A stretch of 21,043 nucleotides of DNA from Methanosarcinales archaeon. GTDB lineage: Archaea > Halobacteriota > Syntropharchaeia > Alkanophagales > Methanospirareceae. The notes beneath the pieces are model-generated. The model was not told the DNA's origin. It did no database searches and was given only the letters and a program-made list of their open reading frames with translations. The stretch lies in assembly GCA_025464275.1 (NCBI GenBank), contig JAODGR010000032.1:1-21043 (forward strand), in the 5' to 3' direction. The position numbers and the translations under genes were made by a program. Positions 6,640 to 13,448 of the stretch are shown piece after piece (the first letter of the stretch is position 1; each line of letters opens with the position of its first letter).

Positions 6640-8016
6640 GTGGTGGATAGGGTGGACAATTTGAGGGACGCACTGACGCAGATTTTAAGTAAAATCCCGA
6701 TGGTTGAACGCCCCAGAAGGCGTGTTCCACTCAGAACAAAGCTCATGTTCACCTCCTGTATACTGATTCTCTATTTTGTGCTGTGTAATATCCCCCTGTT
6801 TGGGCTATCTCCAGAATTGATGGACCTCTATGGTAGATGGCGACTCCTCTTCGCGGCTCAGAGGTTCTCACTCACCGCCGCAGGGATTATGCCGATCATA
6901 AGTGCCTCCATTATCTTACAGATCCTGGTGGGTCCTAAGATAATGAAGCTTGACCTGACCGAGCCCCGGAACCAGGCATTCTATCTGAACATGCAGAAGC
7001 TGCTCGTCCTCTGCCTCGTCTCTTTCACGAGTTTCACCTATGTCAGTAGTTTTTATAAGCCCAGCCAGGGCATAGCATCACAGTTTGGCGTATCTTCGCA
7101 GGTTATCTCGTTTATACTCTTCATTCAGGTCTTATTCGGCGGTTTACTCATCTATTATATGGTGGATGCGGTGTCTAAATGGGGGCTCGGCTCTGGATTG
7201 GAGCTCTTTATCCTCGCTGAGGTCTCTCAGCGGATAATAACGGGGCTGATAAACTGGATGCCTGATTCGAGTGGCGTGGCAGTGGGTGTGATACCGGGAT
7301 GGATTGAAACAGTGAGGCGAGTATCAGAGAGAGGGGGCTCAATCTTCCCGCTCCTCCATCGCATGCTCGCACTTATAATAACTGTGGTTATACTTCTACT
7401 CCTGATTTACCTGGCATGCACATGTGTAGAGATAAGCATACCAGATTATTTGAGAGGGCATGGTAGAATCCGATTTCCAATCAGGTTTGTCCACTTTACA
7501 TGGGCAATTGCAATCCCGCTGGTATTTTTGAATTTAGGAACGATGATACTCGGACTCATACGGATTCTTGGAATAATGCTCCATGCCCATGGTGGTCTGC
7601 TGTACTACTTTGAGCCGGTTTATCCCCATGACTGGTTCCCCGGTTTAGCATCAGCACCGCCGTACATTCCAGGCTGGCAAATCGGGGTGAGAATTGTAAT
7701 TTGCCTGCTGATAGTAAGCGCCGGCTCCATGATCTCCGGCTGGCTGTGGTTGAAATTATCGCCAGGGATGGAAAGAGGGAATATACGAGTGTTGATTCGT
7801 GATTCCGGTATCCCGATTCGGGGCTACAGGAGGAGTATAAAATCGATAAGGAGGGCTATGGAGAGGTACACCATGAGGATTACAGTGATGAGCTGTGGTC
7901 TCCTGGGTGCTTTGTTTGTGATAGTAAATGCACTCGGCACGGTTAGTGGTGCTGGTGTGGGATATCTTATCCTGGCGGTGAGCGTTATTTACAGTCTCTA
8001 TGAGCATTCTCGGTGA
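6640..8016 (+). CDS. secY: Protein translocase subunit SecY
   Basis: This is the pore subunit of the SecYEG/Sec61 translocon in the cytoplasmic membrane. About ten hydrophobic segments are visible. SecY signatures include an N-terminal VERPRRRVPLRTK, LTAAGIMPIISASIILQILVG around TM2, SKWGLGSGLELFILAEVSQ, RFPIRFVHF with IPLVF, and GIPIRGYRRSIKSI before the last helices. Many usually conserved positions differ from archaeal SecY as I know it: the final helices read ALGTVSGAGVGYLILAVSVIYSLYEHSR instead of an ALGGGTGILL type sequence, and the protein ends right after SLYEH, lacking the usual cytosolic tail. Archaeal secY normally sits in the ribosomal-protein operon; here it follows hemB. It may be the sole SecY or a divergent second copy. 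The start is GTG. Confidence 0.85.
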   Translation: MVDRVDNLRDALTQILSKIPMVERPRRRVPLRTKLMFTSCILILYFVLCNIPLFGLSPELMDLYGRWRLLFAAQRFSLTAAGIMPIISASIILQILVGPKIMKLDLTEPRNQAFYLNMQKLLVLCLVSFTSFTYVSSFYKPSQGIASQFGVSSQVISFILFIQVLFGGLLIYYMVDAVSKWGLGSGLELFILAEVSQRIITGLINWMPDSSGVAVGVIPGWIETVRRVSERGGSIFPLLHRMLALIITVVILLLLIYLACTCVEISIPDYLRGHGRIRFPIRFVHFTWAIAIPLVFLNLGTMILGLIRILGIMLHAHGGLLYYFEPVYPHDWFPGLASAPPYIPGWQIGVRIVICLLIVSAGSMISGWLWLKLSPGMERGNIRVLIRDSGIPIRGYRRSIKSIRRAMERYTMRITVMSCGLLGALFVIVNALGTVSGAGVGYLILAVSVIYSLYEHSR

Positions 8017-8041
8017 ACCGAACCTGATTATAATTATGAGT

Positions 8042-8266
8042 TCACGTCACCGTCAACTTCAATGCCCCTACCGGGCAGATATTGACACAGGCTCTACATG
8101 CTATGCACCCATCCTCTGTTATCTCCACCCACAGACCCGTCAGATTTATTGACTCTGTAGGACAGACCGTGGCACATGCGCCGCAGTAGCCACACCGATA
8201 TCTGTCTATCTCGAGTCTTATCTTCTTGTTCTTACTCTCGTCCTTCTCCTCACCCATCCTCATCAT
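8042..8266 (-). CDS. 2[4Fe-4S] ferredoxin
   Basis: This 74-residue electron carrier has two CxxCxxCxxxCP motifs, CGYCGACATVCP and CIACRACVNICP, each expected to hold one [4Fe-4S] cluster with the last cysteine exchanged between sites. A charged N-terminal extension (GEEKDESKNKK) precedes the core. The gene overlaps the end of the AMMECR1 gene by 17 bases and lies downstream of it, so the two form a two-gene operon. Starts at 8266, 8263 and 8257 are all possible; GAGGG just upstream favours the first two. It ends 25 bases from the convergent secY. The redox partner is unknown. Confidence 0.9.
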   Translation of the reverse strand: MMRMGEEKDESKNKKIRLEIDRYRCGYCGACATVCPTESINLTGLWVEITEDGCIACRACVNICPVGALKLTVT

Positions 8267-8825
8267 CCCCCTCTTTAAATATCTGCCCCTCGAATACGCT
8301 CACTTCTGTACCCTCCTCCAGCCATGCATCCTGCGGTAAACCTGCTTTCCAGCACGTCTCACACAAGAACTCCTCCGCAGTCCAGTTATATTCGGTAGCA
8401 ACCTGAGGCAGGAGTAATCCCTGGTAAATGCCCTTCTTTATTATCAAGCCATGCTTACCCACCTCTATATGTTTGGGCAGGTCCTTTGGCTTTACTCTCA
8501 ATACCCTGGGAGTGGTCAATACAGTGAGCTCGATTCTTATATCACTCAGCTCCTCCTTCCTCACCGGCGGGAATCGGTAGTCACTTACAGCAGCGGAAAT
8601 TGCAGCATCTATAATCGCATCCTTCAGTCTGAATACCGGGTACGGATAACCTATACAGCCACGCAGGGTGTCATATTTGTTTAATGTGACGAATACACCT
8701 CGCTTATCGTTAAATACCGGTGGTAAGTCATCTGATGCTTTTATCTTTACTCCTTCTCTTAGATACCGCTCTATCGCCTCCCGCGCGAGTTTTATGCCCA
8801 ATCTACCCTCTTCCTCCGTTAACAT
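8250..8825 (-). CDS. AMMECR1-domain protein
   Basis: The 191-residue single-domain protein carries the AMMECR1 family hallmarks: LRGCIGYPYPVFRL, SDYRFPPVRKEEL, IELTVLTTPR, GLIIKKGIYQGLLLPQVA and FLCETCWKAGLP. The family's biochemical role is not established; in many prokaryotes it is linked to Memo and radical SAM proteins (the AmmeMemoRadiSam set). Only a PflX-type radical SAM gene, about 6 kb away, is present here and no Memo gene is seen. The family N terminus (LTEEEG) suggests ATG 8825; an in-frame GTG at 8837 sits where a leaderless transcript would begin. The C-terminal residues (EGDDEDG) are acidic low complexity. It shares an intergenic promoter region with nfo. Confidence 0.88.
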   Translation of the reverse strand: MLTEEEGRLGIKLAREAIERYLREGVKIKASDDLPPVFNDKRGVFVTLNKYDTLRGCIGYPYPVFRLKDAIIDAAISAAVSDYRFPPVRKEELSDIRIELTVLTTPRVLRVKPKDLPKHIEVGKHGLIIKKGIYQGLLLPQVATEYNWTAEEFLCETCWKAGLPQDAWLEEGTEVSVFEGQIFKEGDDEDG

Positions 8826-8855
8826 CCCTGCTCTCACTACTTATAATCCCCATAA

Positions 8856-8868
8856 CTCATATTAATTT
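8856..8868. promoter_or_regulatory. AT-rich divergent promoter between AMMECR1 gene and nfo
   Basis: CTCATATTAATTT is AT-rich and nearly symmetric. Its core TATTAATT (8860-8867) lies about 26 bases before the nfo ATG and about 26 bases before the AMMECR1 GTG at 8837 on the other strand, so one box could serve leaderless transcripts in both directions. This is positional inference. Confidence 0.35.
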
Positions 8869-8889
8869 TAACTACGATTAACTAAGCCA

Positions 8890-9738
8890 ATGTCTGTACG
8901 GGTGGGCGTGCACGTCTCCATTGCAGGTTCGATAGATAAGGCAGTGGACCGTGCGATGGAGAAGGGGTGTGATACATTCCAGATATTCTCCCGTAATCCA
9001 CGTGGGTGGCGATACAAAGCACTCAGGGATGCAGAGGTAGAGGAGTTCATCAGGAAGGTTGAGCACTCGGGTATATCCCCCGCGGTGGTTCACATGCCAT
9101 ATCTGCCGAACCTCGCTGCTCCGGACGATGAGGTATATAAACGCTCCATTGCATCACTGATAGAGGAGTTGAGACGATGCAGCTCACTACACATCCCGTA
9201 CCTCGTTACTCACCTGGGCAGCCATCGCGGTTATGGTAAAGCAAAGGGGTACCGGCAAGTGGTGAATGCAATCAACACCGCATTCAGTGAGGTGGATAAC
9301 GAAGTAATGCTCCTGCTGGAGAATACCGCAGGTACAAAGAACAGCATGGGTGGTACGTTCGAGGATATAGAGCACATAATCGAGGGGATTGAGCAGGTGG
9401 ACCGGATAGGCATCTGCTTCGATACCTGCCATGCCTTCGTTGCAGGTTATGAATTGAGGACGGAGAAGAGCTTGAAAGCAACAATTCAGCATTTTGATGC
9501 CGTTATCGGACTTGAACGCCTCAAGCTCATCCACCTGAACGATTCAAAGGGCGGACTCAACTCGCGGCTGGACCGGCATGAGCATATCGGACTCGGATAT
9601 ATCGGCGAGAGTGGCTTCAGGGTGATTCTCTCAGAGGAGCATATAAGGAAACTGCCGATGATTCTCGAAACCCCCGTTGATGCGAGGAGAGGTGATATAG
9701 AGAATATAAGGGTGGTGAGGGCACTCTGCAATAAGTAG
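8890..9738 (+). CDS. nfo: Endonuclease IV (AP endonuclease)
   Basis: This enzyme cleaves DNA 5' of abasic sites during base-excision repair. The TIM-barrel trinuclear zinc site is intact by motif: GVHVSIAGS, VVHMPYLPNLA, THLGSH, LLENTAG, CFDTCHAF, LIHLNDSKGG, DRHEHIGLGYIG and ILETP. Length (282 residues) is standard for the family. ATG 8890 begins directly with the conserved strand (VRVGVHVS), and a TATA-like box about 26 bases upstream suggests a leaderless message. It is followed by a G-rich low-complexity spacer and the DtxR-family regulator; no functional link to that gene is evident. Confidence 0.95.
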   Translation: MSVRVGVHVSIAGSIDKAVDRAMEKGCDTFQIFSRNPRGWRYKALRDAEVEEFIRKVEHSGISPAVVHMPYLPNLAAPDDEVYKRSIASLIEELRRCSSLHIPYLVTHLGSHRGYGKAKGYRQVVNAINTAFSEVDNEVMLLLENTAGTKNSMGGTFEDIEHIIEGIEQVDRIGICFDTCHAFVAGYELRTEKSLKATIQHFDAVIGLERLKLIHLNDSKGGLNSRLDRHEHIGLGYIGESGFRVILSEEHIRKLPMILETPVDARRGDIENIRVVRALCNK

Positions 9739-9800
9739 TAACAGTAACAGTAAGAGTAAGGGATAGGATGAGGATAGGGAGAGGGGGGGAGAGGGGAGAG
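9739..9800 (+). repeat. TAACAG/TAAGAG then G-rich low-complexity spacer
   Basis: After the nfo stop the DNA runs through six-base units (TAACAG, TAACAG, TAAGAG, TAAGGG) into GGATAGGATGAGGATAGGG and then runs of seven and four G. G-runs at 9777-9779, 9783-9789 and 9793-9796 with short gaps give possible quadruplex potential on the plus strand. An open reading frame crosses it, but the sequence looks non-coding. Confidence 0.5.
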
Positions 9801-9808
9801 GTAACTCG

Positions 9809-9851
9809 AATAGGTAACCCTAATATTAAAATAGGTAACCCTAATATTAGG
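9809..9851 (+). promoter_or_regulatory. Twin DtxR-box-like operators in front of the regulator gene
   Basis: A 20-base sequence (AATAGGTAACCCTAATATTA) occurs twice without mismatch, at 9809-9828 and 9830-9849, giving a 21-bp period, that is, two helical turns. Its 19-bp core agrees with the classical DtxR/IdeR box TTAGGTTAGCCTAACCTAA at 13 of 19 positions. The second copy ends in a perfect 12-bp palindrome CCTAATATTAGG (9840-9851). A TATA-like ATTAAAAT lies between the copies, and the likely start ATG 9867 follows 15 bases later, so binding would block the gene's own promoter. The same DNA is open in frame with the gene, so an in-frame coding repeat is the alternative. Confidence 0.5.
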
Positions 9852-9866
9852 TATGGTGATGTGGAG

Positions 9867-10346
9867 ATGCTGAGCAGGAAGGTGGAGGATTATCTGGAAG
9901 CGATTTTGAACATCTCATCCCGGAAGGGATATGCAAGGGTGAAGGATATAGCTACAGCCCTGAATGTGAAGTCATCCAGTGTGGTAGAGATGGCGAAGAG
10001 GTTGAATGATATGGGACTTGTTAATTACCGGAGATACGATGGTATAAGCCTGACGCCAAAGGGGGAAGGGATAGCGAAGGTGGTTAAAGACCGGCATGAG
10101 ACTATACGTGCTTTTCTCGAGATAATCAGGGTGCCTCCCAGGATAGCGAACAAGGATGCATGCATAATCGAGCACGAACTGGAGCCGGAGACGATAGAGC
10201 AATTGAGGAATTTCGTCCGGTTCGTACGCTCCGCTCCTGATTATCCGCAGTGGCTGCAGCATTTCGAGACCTTCTGTAAGACTGGAATACATCCTTGTGA
10301 TACTCGCAAAAATGTCACCCCTCTCATGGAAGAGGAGTACAGGTGA
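9867..10346 (+). CDS. DtxR-family metal-dependent transcriptional regulator
   Basis: The protein has an N-terminal winged helix (LSRKVEDYLEAILN ... ARVKDIATALNVKSSSVVEMAKRLNDMGLV ... ISLTPKGEGIA) and the DtxR dimerisation and metal-binding domain. Putative metal ligands are the Asp and Glu of VEDYLEAI, the His of KDRHETIRAFL, and Cys/Glu/His of DACIIEHEL. The cysteine at that place is typical of iron-type DtxR/IdeR rather than manganese-type MntR, so an iron response is inferred. No C-terminal SH3/FeoA domain is present. I choose ATG 9867 because family members begin with this helix; an in-frame ATG at 9768 would add 33 low-complexity residues spanning the operator-like repeats. cofD follows after 24 bases. 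Confidence 0.85.
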   Translation: MLSRKVEDYLEAILNISSRKGYARVKDIATALNVKSSSVVEMAKRLNDMGLVNYRRYDGISLTPKGEGIAKVVKDRHETIRAFLEIIRVPPRIANKDACIIEHELEPETIEQLRNFVRFVRSAPDYPQWLQHFETFCKTGIHPCDTRKNVTPLMEEEYR

Positions 10347-10370
10347 GCGAGAGCGAGTTGAGTGATAACC

Positions 10371-11372
10371 ATGATTGTGCTATCCGGGGGTACAGGCACC
10401 CCAAAGCTGCTCGTGGGTTTGAAGCGCGTATTCGGAGAAGAGCAGCTGAAGGTGATAGTGAATACAGCAGAGGACATGGTGGTGTCTGGCAATTTAGTAT
10501 GCCCGGATATAGATTCGGTGATTTATACACTCGCAGGTCTGATAGACAGGGACAGGTGGTGGGGGGTTGCGAATGACAGTTTTTATACCCACACCACGCT
10601 GAAGCGGCTGGGCTATGAGGAGCAGATGCGGATTGGCGATAGGGACAGGGCAACGCACATCCTCAGGACCGAGCTGATGAATCGTGGCATGAGCCTCACA
10701 GAAGCGACCAGGGAGCTTGCTGCTAAATTCGGTATCACCGCGGATATACTACCGATGACCGATGAAGCAGTGAGCACGAAGATAATCACACCCGCGGGTA
10801 AGCTCCATTTCCAGGAGTTCTGGGTCAAAGAGAGTGGTGAGCCGGAGGTACTGGATGTTCAATTTGAGGGTATAGAGGAGGCGAAGCCCACAGAGGCGGT
10901 GCTTAGAGCGCTGAATGCTGAGCATGTCGTGCTCATCGGACCCAGTAACCCGATAACGAGCATAGGACCCATCCTGAGTCTGAGAGGTATACGTGAGTTA
11001 TTGAAGCGTAAGAAGGTGATAGCAATCTCACCAATAGTGGGAGATAAGCCGGTAAGCGGACCTGCGGGTAAGTTCATGGCAGCAAAGGGGTTTGAAATAT
11101 CAATTTTCGGGGTTTATAAATGCTATGAGGATTTACTCGATGTACTGGTGATAGATAAGAGTGATAGGAGTACAGAGTTAGAAGGGGCAGAGGTGCAAGT
11201 CCTGAAGACCGATATTGTATTGAGGAATGAGGTGGATAGTGAGAGACTGGGGCGGTTCATTCGCGATATTGCACAAGCACAGAGCACAGGGCACAGGGCA
11301 GCGCAGCATCACGTGGTTAAGTTAAGTTTGTGTAAGCGGTATAAATATAGTGGTAGTGATAGTGATGAGTGA
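10371..11372 (+). CDS. cofD: 2-phospho-L-lactate transferase CofD (F420 biosynthesis)
   Basis: CofD joins the lactyl-phosphate (or phosphoenolpyruvate-derived) moiety to 7,8-didemethyl-8-hydroxy-5-deazariboflavin (Fo), giving F420-0 or its dehydro form. Motifs are the N-terminal IVLSGGTGTPKLLVGL, VNTAEDMVVSGNLVCPDIDSV, RWWGVANDSF, RIGDRDRATHI, IGPSNPITSIGPIL and ISPIVGDKPVSGPAGKFM. ATG 10371 starts the conserved strand; GTG 10362 is also open. The last ~30 residues (from AQAQSTGHRAAQHH to SGSDSDE) exceed the normal fold and derive partly from repeated CACAG(A/G)G units at about 11274-11300 and from a 20-bp duplication at the stop. The next gene follows closely on the same strand. Confidence 0.95.
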   Translation: MIVLSGGTGTPKLLVGLKRVFGEEQLKVIVNTAEDMVVSGNLVCPDIDSVIYTLAGLIDRDRWWGVANDSFYTHTTLKRLGYEEQMRIGDRDRATHILRTELMNRGMSLTEATRELAAKFGITADILPMTDEAVSTKIITPAGKLHFQEFWVKESGEPEVLDVQFEGIEEAKPTEAVLRALNAEHVVLIGPSNPITSIGPILSLRGIRELLKRKKVIAISPIVGDKPVSGPAGKFMAAKGFEISIFGVYKCYEDLLDVLVIDKSDRSTELEGAEVQVLKTDIVLRNEVDSERLGRFIRDIAQAQSTGHRAAQHHVVKLSLCKRYKYSGSDSDE

Positions 11373-11394
11373 AGAGTGATAGTGATGAGTGAAG
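11355..11394 (+). repeat. Exact 20-bp tandem duplication at the cofD/protease junction
   Basis: AGTGATAGTGATGAGTGAAG occurs at 11355-11374 and again at 11375-11394 with no mismatch. The first copy holds the cofD stop (TGA 11370-11372), and the second holds the likely start (ATG 11385) of the next gene. Because 20 is not a multiple of three, the duplicated start ATG 11365 in copy one reads only four codons before a stop. Confidence 0.9.
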
Positions 11395-12323
11395 AGGCGG
11401 GTGCGGGTGAGGGTGGTACGAGCGTCGTGCTCTACGCTGGAATGGGTATCTTCATCGTACTTACAGCGGTGATAGCGTTGATGCTGGCAGTGCCCTTTGA
11501 AGAGACGGGCATAAAAGCATTTGAGAACCCGGAATCCATGTGGAATCCTGTATACTTCTTCATCATCATCCTCGGTATCACCGCGTTCATCCTGATTGTG
11601 CTCAAATTCGGAGGAGACAAGCTCGTTTATATCGTTATGCTTGGAGCTGTGGCAGCCACGATGTACTACGTGATGGATGGACTTCTCTTATACTATCAGC
11701 ACCATCAGGTGGGTATCGGTATCCCTGTTTTTGTATTCGGCACATGGGAATGGAATGCAGGAGCTCTGGGCATCACCGCTATCCTCACCTTTCTGCTATA
11801 TAAATATCCTGAATGGTATGTACTCGATGTAACAGGTTTAATGATAGGAAGCGGAGCAGCTGCGATATTTGGGATTTCGTTAGTACCAGAGGTGGTGATC
11901 ATGCTCATGATAATACTCATAGTGTATGATGCGATATCAGTATATAAGACGAAGCATATGGTCTCCCTGGCGGAATCGGTAGTGGATTTACGAGTTCCTA
12001 TTCTCTTTGTCCTGCCGCGTAAGCGGGATTTCTCGATAATGAAGGGATGTGAGCTGGGTGATGCGTTCCTCATGGGGCTCGGAGATGCAGTTATACCAAC
12101 CATGCTGGTGGTATCGGCATACATGAGATATTATATTGAGGGGGGCGGTAACGCAATGCCAGCTCTGGGCGCTTTAGCAGGTACCCTGGTGGGCTACACC
12201 GTGCTTACGAGGTTCGCGGGTAAGGGTAGACCCCATGCAGGTCTGCCATTTCTCAATACCGGGGCAATAATCGGGTTTATCATCGGGCTACTTGCCACTC
12301 ACACTTACACTTACTGGATGTGA
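11385..12323 (+). CDS. Presenilin/signal peptide peptidase-type intramembrane aspartyl protease
   Basis: This polytopic membrane protein of about nine hydrophobic segments carries the A22 (presenilin/SPP) catalytic signature. The first aspartate lies in IVYDAISVYKTKHM (the YD motif) and the second in FLMGLGDAVIPTML (the GxGD motif). AGLPFLNTGAIIGF near the C terminus occupies the place of the PAL motif. Such archaeal homologues cleave within membrane helices; the natural substrates are unknown. The short N terminus (SEEAGAGEGG) is low complexity. I choose ATG 11385; GTG 11376 would also be in frame. It follows cofD on the same strand and is convergent with nadA. Confidence 0.88.
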   Translation: MSEEAGAGEGGTSVVLYAGMGIFIVLTAVIALMLAVPFEETGIKAFENPESMWNPVYFFIIILGITAFILIVLKFGGDKLVYIVMLGAVAATMYYVMDGLLLYYQHHQVGIGIPVFVFGTWEWNAGALGITAILTFLLYKYPEWYVLDVTGLMIGSGAAAIFGISLVPEVVIMLMIILIVYDAISVYKTKHMVSLAESVVDLRVPILFVLPRKRDFSIMKGCELGDAFLMGLGDAVIPTMLVVSAYMRYYIEGGGNAMPALGALAGTLVGYTVLTRFAGKGRPHAGLPFLNTGAIIGFIIGLLATHTYTYWM

Positions 12324-12326
12324 GCC

Positions 12327-12343
12327 GAGCTCGAGCTCGAGCT
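12327..12343. repeat. GAGCTC tandem repeat, 16-bp perfect palindrome, between convergent genes
   Basis: Nearly three copies of GAGCTC lie in the 27-base gap between the protease stop and the nadA stop. Positions 12328-12343 form a perfect self-complementary 16-mer. It could form a small hairpin on transcripts from either side, but no T-tract follows, so a terminator role is only possible. Confidence 0.5.
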
Positions 12344-12350
12344 TTAGCTT

Positions 12351-13298
12351 CTATCCTCTCGACTCGATGACCGTGAACATTCGTTCTATCGCTCTTCGCG
12401 CCCTCGCTGCTAACTCTGGCTTGACTATCACCTCAGGCTCTTCACGCTCCAGTGCACGAGCTATCTTCTCCAGGGTATGCATCTTCATCTGTGGGCAGAC
12501 AGCGGTGGTGGAGATGGGGTAGAACCTCTTATCCGGTGCCTCCTTCTTCAATCTATGTAGCAGTCCAATCTCTGTACCAACCAGGAATTCATCACCTGAG
12601 TCTCGCTCTTTGCAGAGCTTCACCATCCCGCTCGTGGAGGCGATATAATCTGCAATCTCCTGAACCTCAGGTATACACTCAGGATGGACAATGACTTTTG
12701 CGTTGGGATGTGCCTTCTTCGCCTCTATCACATCGCTCATCACTATCTGGTGATGAGAGGGGCAGAGTCCGTGTTGAGGGACAGGAATGACCTTCTTTGC
12801 GGTTGCCTTCTGCGCATAGTATGCCAGATTGCGATCGGGACCGAAGAGCACGACCGATGAACTCATGGCATTGACCACTTCACGGGCATTAGCAGAAGTG
12901 CAGATACAATCAGCGAGGGCTTTGCTTTCCGCGAGGGTATTCACATACAGCACGACCTCAGCATCGGGATACTGGTGCTTCATCTCTTTCAGCATCTCCA
13001 CCTCCAACTGCTGTGCCATGGGGCAGATAGCACCTTTATCGGGAATGATGACTTTCTTATCTGGATTCAGTATCGCTGCGGTCTCAGCCATGAAATCAAC
13101 ACCGCAGAAGATGATCACCCGTGCGGCGGTCTCCGTTGCCTTTCGCGCAAGTTCCAGGGAATCACCCACAAAATCCGCTATATCCTGGACCTCAGGTCGC
13201 TGATAGTTATGGGCTAAGATAATTGCGCTCTTAGCTCGCTTTAATCGCTCTACTCGCTCTTCCACCTCCAGTGTGCTCTCGCTGTGAACATACTTCAT
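12351..13298 (-). CDS. nadA: Quinolinate synthase NadA
   Basis: NadA condenses iminoaspartate with dihydroxyacetone phosphate to quinolinate in NAD synthesis, using a [4Fe-4S] cluster held by three cysteines. These are visible in FCGVDFMAET, VIVHPEC and AVCPQMKMH. Other hallmarks are ILAHNYQRPEVQDIADFVGDS, NPDKKVIIPD, YVNTLAESKA, GPDRNLAYYAQKAT and GTEIGLLHRL. I start at ATG 13298 (MKYVHSE), giving 315 residues, close to the family norm. The frame stays open for 25 more codons upstream, which would add a hydrophobic stretch with no family counterpart. A TATA-like box about 25 bases before 13298 supports this start and suggests a leaderless transcript. No nadB or nadC is nearby. Confidence 0.95.
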   Translation of the reverse strand: MKYVHSESTLEVEERVERLKRAKSAIILAHNYQRPEVQDIADFVGDSLELARKATETAARVIIFCGVDFMAETAAILNPDKKVIIPDKGAICPMAQQLEVEMLKEMKHQYPDAEVVLYVNTLAESKALADCICTSANAREVVNAMSSSVVLFGPDRNLAYYAQKATAKKVIPVPQHGLCPSHHQIVMSDVIEAKKAHPNAKVIVHPECIPEVQEIADYIASTSGMVKLCKERDSGDEFLVGTEIGLLHRLKKEAPDKRFYPISTTAVCPQMKMHTLEKIARALEREEPEVIVKPELAARARRAIERMFTVIESRG

Positions 13299-13319
13299 AA
13301 AAGAACATACGAGATAGGT

Positions 13320-13329
13320 GAATAAAAAG
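13320..13329 (-). promoter_or_regulatory. Putative TATA box of nadA
   Basis: On the minus strand CTTTTTATTC is centred about 26 bases before the nadA ATG at 13298, the spacing expected for a leaderless archaeal message. It supports the shorter nadA start. Confidence 0.35.
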
Positions 13330-13382
13330 GAGAAAGGAGAAAAGAGAAGAGGAGGTGTTGCTTGCATCCCCAATCTCGCTGC

Positions 13383-13448
13383 TCACGCCATAACCTTCCT
13401 GTCCTCTTCCAGTAACTGGAAGACCATCTCCTCTTCTGCCATCTTCAT
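13383..13448 (-). CDS. Possible 21-aa ORF coupled to the coiled-coil gene
   Basis: ATG 13448 overlaps the stop of the coiled-coil gene as ATGA and opens 21 codons (MKMAEEEMVFQLLEEDRKVMA) before TGA. The peptide is acidic and helical-looking. The coupling geometry is that of real operon genes, but the length is far too short to prove coding. It may be the remnant of a longer downstream gene or chance. Confidence 0.2.
   Translation of the reverse strand: MKMAEEEMVFQLLEEDRKVMA

Noticed and set aside
9768..9866. N-terminal extension of the DtxR-family regulator from ATG 9768
   Set aside because: It would translate G-rich low-complexity sequence and the operator-like repeats into 33 residues absent from the family; the fold begins at ATG 9867. 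Not fully excluded, because the 21-bp period keeps frame.
13299..13373. Hydrophobic N-terminal segment (possible signal peptide) on NadA
   Set aside because: NadA is cytoplasmic, the family N terminus is at 13298, and a TATA-like box lies inside the proposed extension.
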